A model generated the notes under the pieces. The model searched no databases and was not told where the DNA came from. It saw only the letters and a list, made by a program, of their open reading frames with translations. DNA of 64,000 nucleotides. Source: Actinotalea alkalitolerans (lineage in GTDB: Bacteria > Actinomycetota > Actinomycetes > Actinomycetales > Cellulomonadaceae). This document shows, piece after piece, positions 35,439 to 44,987 of this stretch; the first letter of the stretch is position 1, and every line of letters begins with the position of its first letter. Where the stretch lies: NCBI RefSeq assembly GCF_023369855.1, contig NZ_JAMBPP010000005.1, forward strand, positions 186,001 to 250,000, read 5' to 3'. Both the position numbers and the translations under genes were made by a program.

Positions 35439-38400
35439 TGCACCTGCACCGGTTGGTCCTGCAGGCCGTGGGGCCGTTCGCGGGTGAGCACACCATCGAC
35501 TTCGCCGAGCTCGGCGCCTCAGGGATCTTCCTGCTCGAGGGGCCTACCGGTGCGGGGAAGTCGACGCTGATCGACGCGATCGTCTTCGCGCTCTACGGCA
35601 AGGTCGCCTCGAAGGACGCGAGCGAGGAGCGGTTGCGTTCGGGGCACGCCGCGGCCGAGGTCGAGACCTTCGTGGACCTCGTCGTCGAGGTCGGCTCGGG
35701 CGTGTACCGGGTGCGGCGCACCCCGGCCTACGAACGGCCCAAGCAGCGCGGCCAGGGCACCACCAAGCAGCAGGCAGGCGTCAGGCTCTGGCGGCTGACC
35801 AGCCCTGACCGGCCCGAGGACGGCGAGCTGATGAGCGCCCGCCTGGACGAGGCCGGGGCCGAGCTGCAACGCCTGGTCGGGCTCGACCGTGCGCAGTTCG
35901 TGCAGACGATCGTGCTTCCGCAGGGAGAGTTCGCAGGCTTCCTGCGGGCCAACCCCGAGGACCGCCGCGGGCTGCTCCAGAAGGTGTTCGGCACCGAGGT
36001 CTACGAGCAGATGCAGGAGCGTCTGGCCCGGCTGCGGGTCGACGCCGAGCGGGCGATCACGGCCGCTCGGGCCGCGGTGGCCGACGCCACGTCCCGGTTC
36101 GTCGGTGCTGCCGATCTCGACGAGGACCAGGCCCGCGAGGTGCGGGTCGAGGTCGAGCGGCTCGTGGGTGAGGGCACCGGTCTGCTGGACCGCGTGGCCG
36201 AGCACGTGCGTCGCACGCGTGCCGAGGCCCAGGAGGCGGCGAGCGCGGCGAACATCGCCGAGCAACGGTGTGCGGCGACCCGACAGGCGCTGGACGACGC
36301 GAAGGAGCTCGCCGCGGCCGTGAGTCGACGCGACACCCTGCGGGCCGAGCTCGGGCGGCTCAGCGGGTCGGCCGCCGAGCACGCGCAGAGCCTCGCCCGA
36401 CGGGACGCCGCGCACCAGGCGGCCGTGGTGGCACCCCTGCTGCGCGCTGTCGAGAAGGCCCGGACCACCGTCGCTCGCGCGGAGGCGGCGCTCGACGAGG
36501 CCCGGACGCACGCCCCCGGCGACCTTCGTGCCCGGGTGGTCGAGAGGCCCGTCGGCGAGGCGAGGTCCACGCTGGTCGCCGAGCACGAGGAGTGCGCAGC
36601 CCTGGGGGCGACGCTGCTGCGCCTCGTCGAGCTCGAGCAGACGCTGGACCGACGCCGGCACGACCTCGCGGCCCTGCACGCCGCGGTCGAAGACCGCCTC
36701 GTCGAGCGTGACCGCCTCCACGCCGAGCTCACCGCCCGGCCCGGTGCCCGCGAGCTGCTCGCCGCCGAGGTCGCGCGGGCCGCCACCGTCGCGGCCGGCC
36801 TCGACGGCGCCGAGCACCGGGCGACGGCGGCTGAGCAGCAGCTCGCCGCGGCCGAGGAGGTCGCCGCGTTGACCGTCCGGCTCGAGCACGCCGAGGACCG
36901 TCTCGCGAGCGCCGCCGCCCGTGCCCGCGAGACCGTGGCCGCCGAGTCGGCCGTGCGGGCCGCCCGGATCGCAGGCATCGCCGGGGAGCTCGCCGCCGGC
37001 CTCGTCGACGGGCAACCCTGTGCGGTCTGCGGGGCGACGGAGCACCCACGGCCCGCGCAGCAGGGCCCGGACCATGTCGACGCCGACCGCGTCGAGGCGG
37101 CCGAGGTCGAACGGGTCGCTGCCGAGAAGGCGCTCGCGGAGGCCTCAGCGGGTGCGGCGACCCTGCGTGAGCGGCTGGACCACCGTCGTCGCGCGACCGG
37201 AGGGCTGGACCAGGAGGCCGCGAAGATCCTGCTGCTCGCCGCGCAGGACGACGTCCGGACGGCGGTCTCGGCGATCGACCGGCACACCCGGCTCGAGCAG
37301 GACCTGGTGGGTCACGACGCCGCCACCGTGGCCCTCGAGGCCCGGATCTCGACCCTGACCTCGACGATCGCGGGGGACCAGTCGCGGCTCACCGCGCATC
37401 GGGAGCACCTCGGGTCCGACGTGCAGGAGGTCGAGGCGGCCCGGCAGGAAGCCTCCTCGGTCCAGGCCCGACGCGCCGACGTGCTCGAGCGGGGACGCCT
37501 GACCCGGACGTGGCTCGACACCCTCGACGCCGCAGGTGCCGCGCGCACCCACCACGCCGAGCGCTCGGCCGAGCTCGTCTCCGGGCTGTCCGAGACCTCG
37601 TTCGCGACCATCGACGAAGCCCGCGCCGCGCAGCTCGACGGCCCGGCCCTCGGAGCGCTGGACCAGCGGATCCGCGAGTACCAGGACGCACTGGCCCAGG
37701 TGACCGCCGGGCTCGCCGAGGAGCGCATCGCCGCACTGCCCGCCCACGTCGACGTCGACGTCGATGCCGCTCGAGCCGCGCACCTGGCCGCTGACGCGCA
37801 CGCCACCGCCTGCACCGGTGAGGCCGCCCGTCTGCGGCACCGGGCGTCGTCGTCGGGCACCGCCGGGCAGGAGGTCGAGCGAGCCGTCGCGGCCTGGGCG
37901 CGGGCGCAGCAGGAGGCCGGCCCCGTGGTCCGGATGGCCAACCTCGCCGCGGCGAACGGCGGGGACAACGCGCACCAGCTGACCCTGGCGACGTACGTGC
38001 TGGCTCGGCGCTTCGAGGACGTCGTCGCAGCGGCCAACGACCGGCTCGTGGTCATGTCGGGCGGTCGCTACGAGCTGGTCCGCAGCGAGGAGCGCGAGGC
38101 GGTGCTGGCGCGCAAGAGGGGCCTGGCGATGAAGGTCGTCGACCACGAGACCGAGTCCGAGCGGGACCCCCGCACGCTGTCCGGTGGCGAGACCTTCTAC
38201 GTCTCGCTGTGCCTGGCCCTGGGCCTGGCCGACGTCGTCACCGCCGAGGCCGGGGGCATCGACCTCGGCACCCTGTTCGTCGACGAGGGTTTCGGCTCGC
38301 TGGACCCCGAGACCCTCGAGACCGTGCTCGGTGAACTCGGCCGGCTGCGTGACGGCGGACGCGTGGTCGGGGTCGTCTCGCACGTCGAGGCGCTCAAGCA

Positions 38401-38470
38401 GTCCATCGCCGAGCGCATCGAGGTCCGCCGCCTCGAGGACGGCTCGAGCACGTTGACCGTCCGGGCCTGA
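35438..38470 (+). CDS. sbcC: exonuclease SbcCD ATPase subunit
   Basis: A 1010-residue SMC-like ATPase. The N-terminal Walker A is GPTGAGKSTLIDAI, the Q-loop VLPQGEFAGFLRA follows, and two long Ala/Glu/Arg-rich coiled coils flank the zinc hook GQPCAVCGATEHPRPA (near residue 527). The C-terminal half has the signature LSGGETFYVSLCLALGLAD and Walker B LFVDEGFGSLD. Length and layout are normal for the family. It drives the SbcD nuclease in DNA end processing. Confidence 0.96.
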   Translation: MHLHRLVLQAVGPFAGEHTIDFAELGASGIFLLEGPTGAGKSTLIDAIVFALYGKVASKDASEERLRSGHAAAEVETFVDLVVEVGSGVYRVRRTPAYERPKQRGQGTTKQQAGVRLWRLTSPDRPEDGELMSARLDEAGAELQRLVGLDRAQFVQTIVLPQGEFAGFLRANPEDRRGLLQKVFGTEVYEQMQERLARLRVDAERAITAARAAVADATSRFVGAADLDEDQAREVRVEVERLVGEGTGLLDRVAEHVRRTRAEAQEAASAANIAEQRCAATRQALDDAKELAAAVSRRDTLRAELGRLSGSAAEHAQSLARRDAAHQAAVVAPLLRAVEKARTTVARAEAALDEARTHAPGDLRARVVERPVGEARSTLVAEHEECAALGATLLRLVELEQTLDRRRHDLAALHAAVEDRLVERDRLHAELTARPGARELLAAEVARAATVAAGLDGAEHRATAAEQQLAAAEEVAALTVRLEHAEDRLASAAARARETVAAESAVRAARIAGIAGELAAGLVDGQPCAVCGATEHPRPAQQGPDHVDADRVEAAEVERVAAEKALAEASAGAATLRERLDHRRRATGGLDQEAAKILLLAAQDDVRTAVSAIDRHTRLEQDLVGHDAATVALEARISTLTSTIAGDQSRLTAHREHLGSDVQEVEAARQEASSVQARRADVLERGRLTRTWLDTLDAAGAARTHHAERSAELVSGLSETSFATIDEARAAQLDGPALGALDQRIREYQDALAQVTAGLAEERIAALPAHVDVDVDAARAAHLAADAHATACTGEAARLRHRASSSGTAGQEVERAVAAWARAQQEAGPVVRMANLAAANGGDNAHQLTLATYVLARRFEDVVAAANDRLVVMSGGRYELVRSEEREAVLARKRGLAMKVVDHETESERDPRTLSGGETFYVSLCLALGLADVVTAEAGGIDLGTLFVDEGFGSLDPETLETVLGELGRLRDGGRVVGVVSHVEALKQSIAERIEVRRLEDGSSTLTVRA

Positions 38471-38491
38471 GCCTCTCCGGCGGAGGCCTCG

Positions 38492-38935
38492 CTACCAGGA
38501 CCAGCCCCGCGAGGCGAGCTCGATCTCCTCACGGAACCGCTCGGGCTCGGTGCGTGGTGCGGTCGCCTCGAGCTCGACCCCCGCCAGTCGGCACGCCTCG
38601 TCGAGCAGGTCGTCGTAGGCGGCCTGGGTGGCCTGGATCCGCTTGCCGCGGGCCCACGCCCGCTGGTCGGCCTCGAGGGCCAGCAGCTGGGTCGCGAGGA
38701 ACCCCAGCCGCACCTGCAACGACAACGCGGCGAAGGGGTCGGGCTCGGGGGGTGGTGAGGGGCGACGGGTCAGGTGGAGCCGTCGACGCACCGCGGCCGC
38801 TCTCGTCGCGAGGGCCCTGGTCCGACAGCTCAGCCGCGCGCGCCATCGCGGCGGGGGCCCGGGCTCGGGGAACAGGAGCATCGCCAGCAGTCCGAAGGCC
38901 ACCGTCGGAAGAGCGATCCAGAACAGACCCATCAT
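38492..38935 (-). CDS. hypothetical single-helix membrane protein
   Basis: A 147-residue protein. The N-terminus LFWIALPTVAFGLLAMLLFP is one transmembrane helix, followed by a strongly basic stretch and a soluble C-terminus (FAALSLQVRLGFLATQLLAL, then IQATQAAYDDLLDEACRLAG). It probably sits in the membrane with its C-terminus in the cytoplasm. Start at ATG 38935 or the adjacent ATG 38932. Function unknown. It converges with sbcC. Confidence 0.7.
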   Translation of the reverse strand: MMGLFWIALPTVAFGLLAMLLFPEPGPPPRWRARLSCRTRALATRAAAVRRRLHLTRRPSPPPEPDPFAALSLQVRLGFLATQLLALEADQRAWARGKRIQATQAAYDDLLDEACRLAGVELEATAPRTEPERFREEIELASRGWSW

Positions 38936-39103
38936 CTGCCTGCGCCGTCCCTCGCCGATGAGGTGATCCGACCAGCCTAGGCCTGCGGCACGCACCCCAC
39001 CACCGTTCTGCCTCACGGATCCGCGGTGCCCCGGTGCGGGGCCACCGGGTGGCCGCGCGGGCCTGCGCGGGCCCCGGTGCGCGGGCCTGTCTAGGGTCGG
39101 GGC

Positions 39104-39790
39104 ATGGGACGACGTGCAGTGGTGGGTGTGGTGGTCGTGGTGGGCGTGCTGGTCGGCGGTGCGGCGGTGGCCGACGGGGTGATCCGGGAGCGCACCGAGG
39201 AGCGCCTCGCGACCGACCTGCAGACCCAGATCCCCGGGCTGGACACCCCGCCCGAGGTGACGATCAGCGGGTTCCCGTTCCTGACCCAGGTGCTCGCCGG
39301 TGAGCTCCAGGACGTGCACGTCACCGCCCCCACCGCCACCGTCGAGGGCCTGCGGATGGAGCAGATCGACGTCCGGCTGCGCGGGGTCACCACCGGCGAG
39401 CCGTACTCCGCGCGAGACGCCGGCATGACGGCCTTCCTGCCGATCCGCGCCGTGCAGGACGCCCTGGGCATCCCGTTCGACCTCGCCGTCAGCGGTGAGT
39501 ACCTGACGACCTCGGCCACCGTGCTCGGGCTGGCCGTGGACGTCGAGCTCGTGCCGCGGGCCGCCGGACGCGCGATCGAGATCGACGTCGAGACCTTCGG
39601 CCTGGGTGGTGTCCGGGTCGGTGCCCAGGACCTCCCCCGGGGGTTGGGTGACCAGCTCCAGGGGCTCAGCTTTCCCGTCGAGGGTCTTCCGCAGGGCATC
39701 GAGCTGACCGACCTGCGCGTGCGCGGCGACGGTGTCGAGCTGACCGCCGAGGGGACAGACGTCGTGCTGGACGAGACCGCGCTGCCCTGA
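39104..39790 (+). CDS. DUF2993 family (LmeA-like) protein
   Basis: A 228-residue protein with an N-terminal signal anchor (VVGVVVVVGVLVGGAAVADG). The LATDLQTQIPGLDTPPEVTI, then SGFPFLTQVLAGELQDVHV are typical of DUF2993, the family of mycobacterial LmeA that is linked to lipomannan maturation and phospholipid binding. It acts outside the membrane. ATG 39104 has TAGGGT 6 bases upstream, a leaderless start. Confidence 0.85.
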   Translation: MGRRAVVGVVVVVGVLVGGAAVADGVIRERTEERLATDLQTQIPGLDTPPEVTISGFPFLTQVLAGELQDVHVTAPTATVEGLRMEQIDVRLRGVTTGEPYSARDAGMTAFLPIRAVQDALGIPFDLAVSGEYLTTSATVLGLAVDVELVPRAAGRAIEIDVETFGLGGVRVGAQDLPRGLGDQLQGLSFPVEGLPQGIELTDLRVRGDGVELTAEGTDVVLDETALP

Positions 39791-39848
39791 GCTCGATCGC
39801 AGGCCCGGTCGTGGGACCTCTGGCGTGGTCTGCCGGGCGGCGTGGCGC

Positions 39849-39854
39849 TATGTT
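39849..39854 (+). promoter_or_regulatory. possible -10 box of the metP operon
   Basis: TATGTT lies 160 bases before the metP GTG and would give a leader of about 150 bases. The leader is GC-rich and no riboswitch was recognised. Confidence 0.25.
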
Positions 39855-40013
39855 CCAGGGCGAGGCCCCGCGCATCCACGGGACCGGTAGGCGGCGCCGC
39901 GCACCACCCCCGCGCCCGTTGCCGACGTCACCACCTGATCCGGTGCGCCGCGAACGACGCGCCCTGCGCGCCCGGCGCCCCAGCACCCGTGAACGAGCAG
40001 GATCGAGACCGTC

Positions 40014-41579
40014 GTGCCGAAGACTCACGCCCACGCCCAGCGTCCCCGAGAGCAGTGGTCCGGACAGCTCGGCTTCGTGCTGGCCGCGATCGGCTCGGCC
40101 GTCGGTCTGGGCAACATCTGGCGCTTCCCCGGGGTGGCGTACGAGAACGGCGGCGGCGCCTTCCTCATCCCGTACCTCGTGGCGCTGCTCACCGCGGGCA
40201 TCCCGATCCTGTGGCTCGACTACTCCCTGGGTCACCGGTTCCGCGGGGCGGCCCCCACGGTCTTCCGGCGCCTGACACGGGGCAAGGGGGAGATCCTGGG
40301 TTGGTTCCAGGTCACGATCTCCTGCGCGATCATCCTGTACTACACGGTGATCATCGCCTGGTCGGCGAGCTACGTCTGGTTCTCGGTGGACCGTCGCTGG
40401 GGTGAGGACCCGGCCGGGTTCCTCATCGGCGAGTACCTGCAGGCCGGCGACCCGGGCATCAGCACCACGATCGTGCCCTCGGTGCTCATCCCCCTGGTGG
40501 GCATCTGGGTCGTGGCCATCGCGATCCTGGCCCTGGGGGTCCAGAAGGGCGTCGAGCGCGCCAACCTGATCTTCATCCCGCTGCTCGTGATCATGTTCCT
40601 GGGGCTGGTCATCCGCGCGGTGACCCTGCCCGGCGCCCTGGACGGGCTCAACGCCTTCTTCACCCCCGAGTGGGCGGCACTGACCGACCCCGGGGTGTGG
40701 ATCTCGGCCTACAGCCAGATCTTCTTCTCGCTGTCCATCGCCTTCGGCATCATGATCACCTACTCCTCGTACCTCAAGCGCCGGGCCAACCTGGCCACCA
40801 CGGGCCTGGTCGTCGGGTTCGCGAACTCCTCCTTCGAGCTGCTGGCCGGCATCGGGGTGTTCAGCGCGCTCGGGTTCATGGCCATGCAGAGCGGCGTGCC
40901 GGTGGCCGAGCTGCCGAACATCGCCGGGGTCACCCTCGCGTTCATCGCCTTCCCGCAGATCATCTCGATGATGCCTGGCGGGCAGCTCTTCGGTGTGCTC
41001 TTCTTCGGTTCGCTGACCCTGGCGGGCATGACGTCGCTGCTGTCGATCCTGCAGGTGGTCTCGGCCGCCTTCCAGGAGAAGTTCGGCATCACCCCGCGCC
41101 AGGCCGCCCTGCGCATCGGGGGTGTCGCGGCCCTCGTCTCGATCGCCCTGTTCTCCACCACGACGGCCCTGCCGCTGCTCGACACCGTCGACAAGTACGT
41201 CAACGAGGTCGGCGTGGCGGGATCGGCCGTGGTGATGGCCGTCGTCGTGACCTGGGTGGTGCGCAGGCTCCCTGAGCTCCAGGGGCACCTGAACAACCGG
41301 CCGGGGGTGCGGGTCGGCGGCTGGTGGCGGGTGCTGGTCGGCGTCGTCGTCCCGGTGGTGCTCGGGTACATCCTGATCTCGGGCATCCGCACCCTGATCG
41401 TCGAGGGCTACGACGAGTACCCGCGCTGGTTCACGAACACCTTCGGCTGGGGGACCATCGCGGCCCTGGTCGTGCTGGCCGGTCTGATGACGGTGCTGCG
41501 CTGGCGCCGCAGCCCGGACGACTACCAGCCTGAGGAGCTGCCCGGGCTGCACGGCGACACGAGGGAGGTCGGACGATGA
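40014..41579 (+). CDS. metP: sodium-dependent amino acid transporter, MetP-like (NSS/SLC6 family)
   Basis: A 521-residue membrane protein with 11-12 helices. The first helix has the NSS sodium-site signature LGFVLAAIGSAVGLGNIWRF, followed by PGVAYENGGGAFLIPYLVAL. Later segments ISAYSQIFFSLSIAFGIMITYSSY and MTSLLSILQVVS are also typical. The next gene encodes a MetS-type small subunit, which points to import of methionine and alanine as for MetPS of Corynebacterium. Start at GTG 40014. The stop overlaps metS by ATGA. Confidence 0.92.
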   Translation: MPKTHAHAQRPREQWSGQLGFVLAAIGSAVGLGNIWRFPGVAYENGGGAFLIPYLVALLTAGIPILWLDYSLGHRFRGAAPTVFRRLTRGKGEILGWFQVTISCAIILYYTVIIAWSASYVWFSVDRRWGEDPAGFLIGEYLQAGDPGISTTIVPSVLIPLVGIWVVAIAILALGVQKGVERANLIFIPLLVIMFLGLVIRAVTLPGALDGLNAFFTPEWAALTDPGVWISAYSQIFFSLSIAFGIMITYSSYLKRRANLATTGLVVGFANSSFELLAGIGVFSALGFMAMQSGVPVAELPNIAGVTLAFIAFPQIISMMPGGQLFGVLFFGSLTLAGMTSLLSILQVVSAAFQEKFGITPRQAALRIGGVAALVSIALFSTTTALPLLDTVDKYVNEVGVAGSAVVMAVVVTWVVRRLPELQGHLNNRPGVRVGGWWRVLVGVVVPVVLGYILISGIRTLIVEGYDEYPRWFTNTFGWGTIAALVVLAGLMTVLRWRRSPDDYQPEELPGLHGDTREVGR

Positions 41580-41734
41580 CGACGACGGCACTGGTCTTCA
41601 TGCTGCTCGCGATGGTGCTGGTGTGGGGCGGGCTGGTGGTCAGCATCCTGCGGCTGCGACGCGACGGGAACGACGCCGGCTGGGACGAGCACGGTGACCC
41701 GGTCGACGGTCATCCGGGGGTCGGGCGGGAGTAG
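41576..41734 (+). CDS. metS: methionine/alanine importer small subunit MetS-like
   Basis: A 52-residue protein found by reading past the metP stop. It begins MTTTALVFMLLAMVLVWGGL and continues VVSILRLRRDGN, giving one transmembrane helix with the conserved WGGL, then a hydrophilic acidic tail ending GVGRE. Small subunits of this type are needed by MetP-type NSS transporters. It is translationally coupled to metP by ATGA and ends 11 bases before deoD. Confidence 0.85.
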   Translation: MTTTALVFMLLAMVLVWGGLVVSILRLRRDGNDAGWDEHGDPVDGHPGVGRE

Positions 41735-41745
41735 CGTCGGCGACC

Positions 41746-42465
41746 ATGACCACCCCGCACATCGCCGCGCAGCCCGGTGACCTCGCCCCCGACGTCCTCA
41801 TGCCCGGTGACCCGCTCCGGGCCCGCCGCATCGCCGAGGAGGTGCTCGACGACGCGCGCCTGGTCACCGAGGTGCGTGGCATCCTCGGTTACACCGGCAC
41901 CCACCAGGGCCGCCCGGTGTCGGTGCTGGCCAGCGGCATGGGCATGCCGTCGATGGCGATCTACGCGACCGAGCTCTACCGGTTCTTCGGGGTGCGGCGG
42001 ATCATCCGCATCGGGACGGCGGGCGGCATGGCCGACCGCGTGCGGGTCGGGGACGTCGTGATCGCGAGCGCCGCGCACACCGACTCGGCGATGACCGCGA
42101 ACCGCATCCCGGGCATCCACTACAGCCACGCACCCGGCTTCGCGCTGACGATGGCGGCCGCCTCGGCGGCGGGGTTCCGGCCCGGTGTGACGCCCGACGG
42201 CGTCCACGTGGGCGCGGTGCTCTCGAGCGACGTCTTCTACGCCGAGCGACCCGAGGCCACGGCGCTGCTGGTGCAGCGGGGGACGCTCGCGGTCGAGATG
42301 GAGGCGGCCGCCCTGTACGCCGTCGCGGACGCCGAGGGCGGCCAGGCGCTGACCATCTGCACCGTCTCGGACCTGATCTCCGGCGGCGAGTCGCTCTCGG
42401 CCGACGAGCGCGAACGCCTGTTCGCGAGGTCGGTCCAGCTGGGGCTGGCGGCCTTCGCCGCCTGA
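41746..42465 (+). CDS. deoD: purine nucleoside phosphorylase, DeoD type
   Basis: A 239-residue hexameric-type phosphorylase that splits purine nucleosides with phosphate. Family features: APDVLMPGDPLRARRIAE for phosphate binding, GTHQGRPVSVLASGMGMPSM, RIGTAGGMADRVRVGDVVI, MEAAALYAVAD and the catalytic Asp in TVSDLISGGE. Length is normal. TAGCGT about 8 bases before the ATG may be a -10 box of a leaderless transcript, although the gene also directly follows metS. Confidence 0.95.
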   Translation: MTTPHIAAQPGDLAPDVLMPGDPLRARRIAEEVLDDARLVTEVRGILGYTGTHQGRPVSVLASGMGMPSMAIYATELYRFFGVRRIIRIGTAGGMADRVRVGDVVIASAAHTDSAMTANRIPGIHYSHAPGFALTMAAASAAGFRPGVTPDGVHVGAVLSSDVFYAERPEATALLVQRGTLAVEMEAAALYAVADAEGGQALTICTVSDLISGGESLSADERERLFARSVQLGLAAFAA

Positions 42466-42467
42466 GC

Positions 42468-42953
42468 TCACTCCTGGGGTGCGGGTCGTGCCTCGTGCCC
42501 GGGCTTCCCGTGGGTGCGGTTCTGCTCCTTGAGCCGGGCCTCGTAGACGTGGCGACGACCGTCCATGAGTTGCTCGCGCACGGTGCGCTCCCAGTCGCGG
42601 AACGGCTGCCAGTACGAGTCGTCGTAGTCCTCGACGATCTGGAAGGTCCACCGCTTGGCGATGACGTTGCGGCCGAAGAGCTCGGTGCGCATCGCCCCGG
42701 CGAGGTCCCCGTGCCCGGCCTCCTCGAGCGCGTCGAGGGCCTCGACGAGGTCGTTGTCCGCGCGCCCGGTCATCCGGTGGAACCCGTAGAGCATCCCGCG
42801 CGCCTGCTCGACCACCTCGAGGGCCGCGGTGAGCTTCCCGACGGCGACCACCGTGGCGTCGTCGACCCCCGCGGGCACCTGGTGCGCGGGGTCTGGTCCC
42901 TGCGGGGTCGAACCGGCCGGGGAGGGCACCTCGGAGTGGCGTGGGGGCGTCAT
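42468..42953 (-). CDS. hypothetical protein
   Basis: A 161-residue soluble protein. After a Pro-rich 40-residue N-terminus comes a helical region: AVGKLTAALEVVEQARGMLY, GFHRMTGRADNDLVEALDAL, and FQIVEDYDDSYWQPFRDWER. The Tyr/Trp-rich YDDSYWQPF motif looks conserved. No function is known to me. ATG 42953; a TTG at 42965 is possible. It converges with deoD, with 2 bases between the stops. Confidence 0.65.
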   Translation of the reverse strand: MTPPRHSEVPSPAGSTPQGPDPAHQVPAGVDDATVVAVGKLTAALEVVEQARGMLYGFHRMTGRADNDLVEALDALEEAGHGDLAGAMRTELFGRNVIAKRWTFQIVEDYDDSYWQPFRDWERTVREQLMDGRRHVYEARLKEQNRTHGKPGHEARPAPQE

Positions 42954-43073
42954 CTCGTGATCCAACGACGCCGGGGGGTGAACTGCAACCGCAGCGGGTC
43001 ACGTCGGTCCTCACTCTGCCGATGGGCTGGAGGACGGCGCCGACGGGCACCGCGACGGCAGCGGAGGTGGGCC

Positions 43074-43394
43074 ATGACGCAGACGACGACCATCGCGACG
43101 GACCGGTCGGTCACCGACGTGCACCGTCCTCGGTCCGAGGCGCACCGTCCCCGGCCGGACGCCACCGTCCTGTCGATCCACGGCACCGACTCCCGGGGGT
43201 TCCCGGTGACCTGGCACGTGACGTCGTTGGCGGACGACGGCGTGGCGGGCACCTACCTGATCGAGCGTGCCGCGGGCGACATCCGTTCACCCGCGGTCTG
43301 GATGCAGGCGCAGCGGCACGCGATGACCGTCGGTGAGCCCGAGGTCCTCGAGCTGGTGCGTCAGGTGATGTTCGGCGAAGGCCCGGGCCACTGA
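43074..43394 (+). CDS. small protein of unknown function, paralogue of 51469
   Basis: A 106-residue protein. Residues about 35-95 match the 88-residue protein at 51469: GTDSRGFPVTWHVT, a Gly-rich turn, then TYLIERAAGDIRSPAVW and a helical end with ALELVR-like residues. The N-terminal 30 residues are His/Arg-rich and not shared. Both genes have GGAGGTGGG-N-CATG around their start. A GGGTGAA motif lies at 42976, about 100 bases upstream. It may be a small beta-strand protein; function unknown. Confidence 0.65.
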   Translation: MTQTTTIATDRSVTDVHRPRSEAHRPRPDATVLSIHGTDSRGFPVTWHVTSLADDGVAGTYLIERAAGDIRSPAVWMQAQRHAMTVGEPEVLELVRQVMFGEGPGH

Positions 43395-43445
43395 CCCTTC
43401 GCGGCGACGCCGGGGAGCGTCGGGCGCCGGTGCGAGACTGGTCGG

Positions 43446-43901
43446 ATGGCATCCTCCGACCCGGTTGCCCGGATCCCCTTCGCCCCGGCACCGCGTGACT
43501 TCCCCGGCCATCCGATGCCCCCGTCGGTGCCTGCGGGCATGCGCCTCGAGCTCAGCCGCGCCCCGCTCGTCGAGGGCAGGGGTGCGGAGTTCGACGAGTG
43601 GATGGCGATGCTCAACTCGCGGCCCGAGGAGCTTCAAGCGGGGCTCCCGGCGGAGAGGGTCGTGTTCGAGGCGACCTTCTTGCACGTCGAGGCCGATGGT
43701 TCACGCTGGATGTACCACCTCACGCTGCGGGGCGAGGAGTCGGGCGGGCTCGACGAGTCCATCCCGATCGACGCCGACCACGCCGCCTGCTCCCGGCGCG
43801 TCAAGATGCCGGGCTGGGAGGAGCTCGCACCGCGGTTCATGCTCGCGCCGGATCATCTGCTCGAGGCCATGCGGTCGTGGGCGGTCACGGGTGAGCGATG
43901 A
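43446..43901 (+). CDS. DUF6176 family protein
   Basis: A 151-residue soluble protein. MRLELSRAPLVEGRGAEFDE, then WMAMLNSRPEELQAGLPAE and VVFEATFLHVEADGSRWMYH resemble the DUF6176 ferredoxin-like fold. WEELAPRFMLAPDHLLEAM is the C-terminal helix. About 30 N-terminal residues are Pro-rich and outside the domain; an internal ATG at the LELSR strand is an alternative start. Function unknown. Confidence 0.6.
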   Translation: MASSDPVARIPFAPAPRDFPGHPMPPSVPAGMRLELSRAPLVEGRGAEFDEWMAMLNSRPEELQAGLPAERVVFEATFLHVEADGSRWMYHLTLRGEESGGLDESIPIDADHAACSRRVKMPGWEELAPRFMLAPDHLLEAMRSWAVTGER

Positions 43902-43943
43902 GGTCGGGACCCTCGCGCCACGACTGCGGGCGCGGTGGCCTGG

Positions 43944-44987
43944 TCAGGTGAGGGCGTCGACGACGACGCGGGCGGCCTCGGCGAGCAGCGCGTCGTCGGC
44001 CAGGGCATCCGGCTGCTCCCGGTTCGAGAGGATCGCGATGACCAGCGGGTCGCCGTCGGGAGGCCAGACGACGGCGATGACGTTGCGGGTCCCGTAGCCA
44101 CCACCGCCGGTGCGGTCACCGACCTGCCAGTCCTCGGGGACGGCAGCGCGCACCAGCGTGTCCCCGGTCGTGTTCCCGACCAGCCACGCGGTCAGCTGCT
44201 CGCGCTCGGCCGGTCCGAGCGCGTCCTGGAGGACCACCGCACGCAGCGACCTGGCGAGTGCTCGTGGCGTGCTGGTGTCCCGCTCGTCGCCCGGGGTGGC
44301 CTCGTTGAGCATCGGCTCGTAACGGTCGACCCGGGTGACCTCGTCGCCCATCTCGCGCAGGGTGGCCGTCAGCCCCGCGGGCCCGTCGACGGCGTCGATC
44401 AGGAGGTTCGCCGCGGTGTTGTCGCTGAAGCGCACGGCAGCGTCGCCCAGCTCGCGCAGGGTCATGCCGGTCGACACCCGCTCTGCCGTGACGGGCGAGT
44501 GGGGTACCAGGTCGGCCTCGCTGAAGCTCACGACCTCGTCGATGCCGTCCACCCCGAAGCGGTCCAGGACGGCCGCGGCGGCGAACGCCTTGAAGGTCGA
44601 CGCGTGGGCGAAGTGCTCGTCGGCGCGGAAGGCGACCTCCTGCTCGGTGCCGGTGTGCACGGCGAGCACGCCCAGCCGTGCGTCGTAGGTCGCCTCGAGG
44701 GCGGTGAGCGCGGCGCGGGTCTCGGCGTCCAGGTCGGGGTCGGGGGTGGGTCGCGGGGTCGTGCTCGGGCCAGGACTGCTCGTGGTCGGGTCCACCGGCG
44801 GCGGGTCCGCGGCGGGCGCGTCGGTCCGGGCGGGGGAGCAGGCGACCAGCACGAGCAGCGCAGGGACCACCAGCCTGGTCAGGACCCTCCGTGCTCCACG
44901 ACGACCCGTCCGCGGGTGACCGGGGTCGCGGGACGGCGCAGGTGGGCGACCGCCGTCGTGCCTAGCCGCACAGGCCGATGAACGCAC
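43944..44987 (-). CDS. class A beta-lactamase family lipoprotein
   Basis: A 347-residue protein. After a basic N-region, [13 protein letters not shown] is a lipobox-type signal, then a Pro/Thr-rich linker. The catalytic domain has HASTFKAFA (the SxxK pair), [10 protein letters not shown] (SDN), [16 protein letters not shown] (the Glu of the omega loop) and [20 protein letters not shown], with RTG in place of KTG. This set is complete, so it is likely an active beta-lactamase anchored outside the membrane. The start at 44987 overlaps the helicase gene by 26 bases. Confidence 0.9.
   Translation of the reverse strand: MRSSACAARHDGGRPPAPSRDPGHPRTGRRGARRVLTRLVVPALLVLVACSPARTDAPAADPPPVDPTTSSPGPSTTPRPTPDPDLDAETRAALTALEATYDARLGVLAVHTGTEQEVAFRADEHFAHASTFKAFAAAAVLDRFGVDGIDEVVSFSEADLVPHSPVTAERVSTGMTLRELGDAAVRFSDNTAANLLIDAVDGPAGLTATLREMGDEVTRVDRYEPMLNEATPGDERDTSTPRALARSLRAVVLQDALGPAEREQLTAWLVGNTTGDTLVRAAVPEDWQVGDRTGGGGYGTRNVIAVVWPPDGDPLVIAILSNREQPDALADDALLAEAARVVVDALT

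Noticed and set aside
39791-40013. Riboswitch in the metP leader
   Set aside because: I looked for S-adenosylmethionine-type cores and found none in the 223-base GC-rich leader.
39666-41591. 641-codon minus-strand frame
   Set aside because: Antisense to the NSS transporter; it reads as His/Gln/Asp-rich repetitive text without domains.
43944-44987. Mobile antibiotic-resistance gene
   Set aside because: Codon use matches its neighbours and no mobile-element sequence lies nearby; it looks like a resident chromosomal beta-lactamase.
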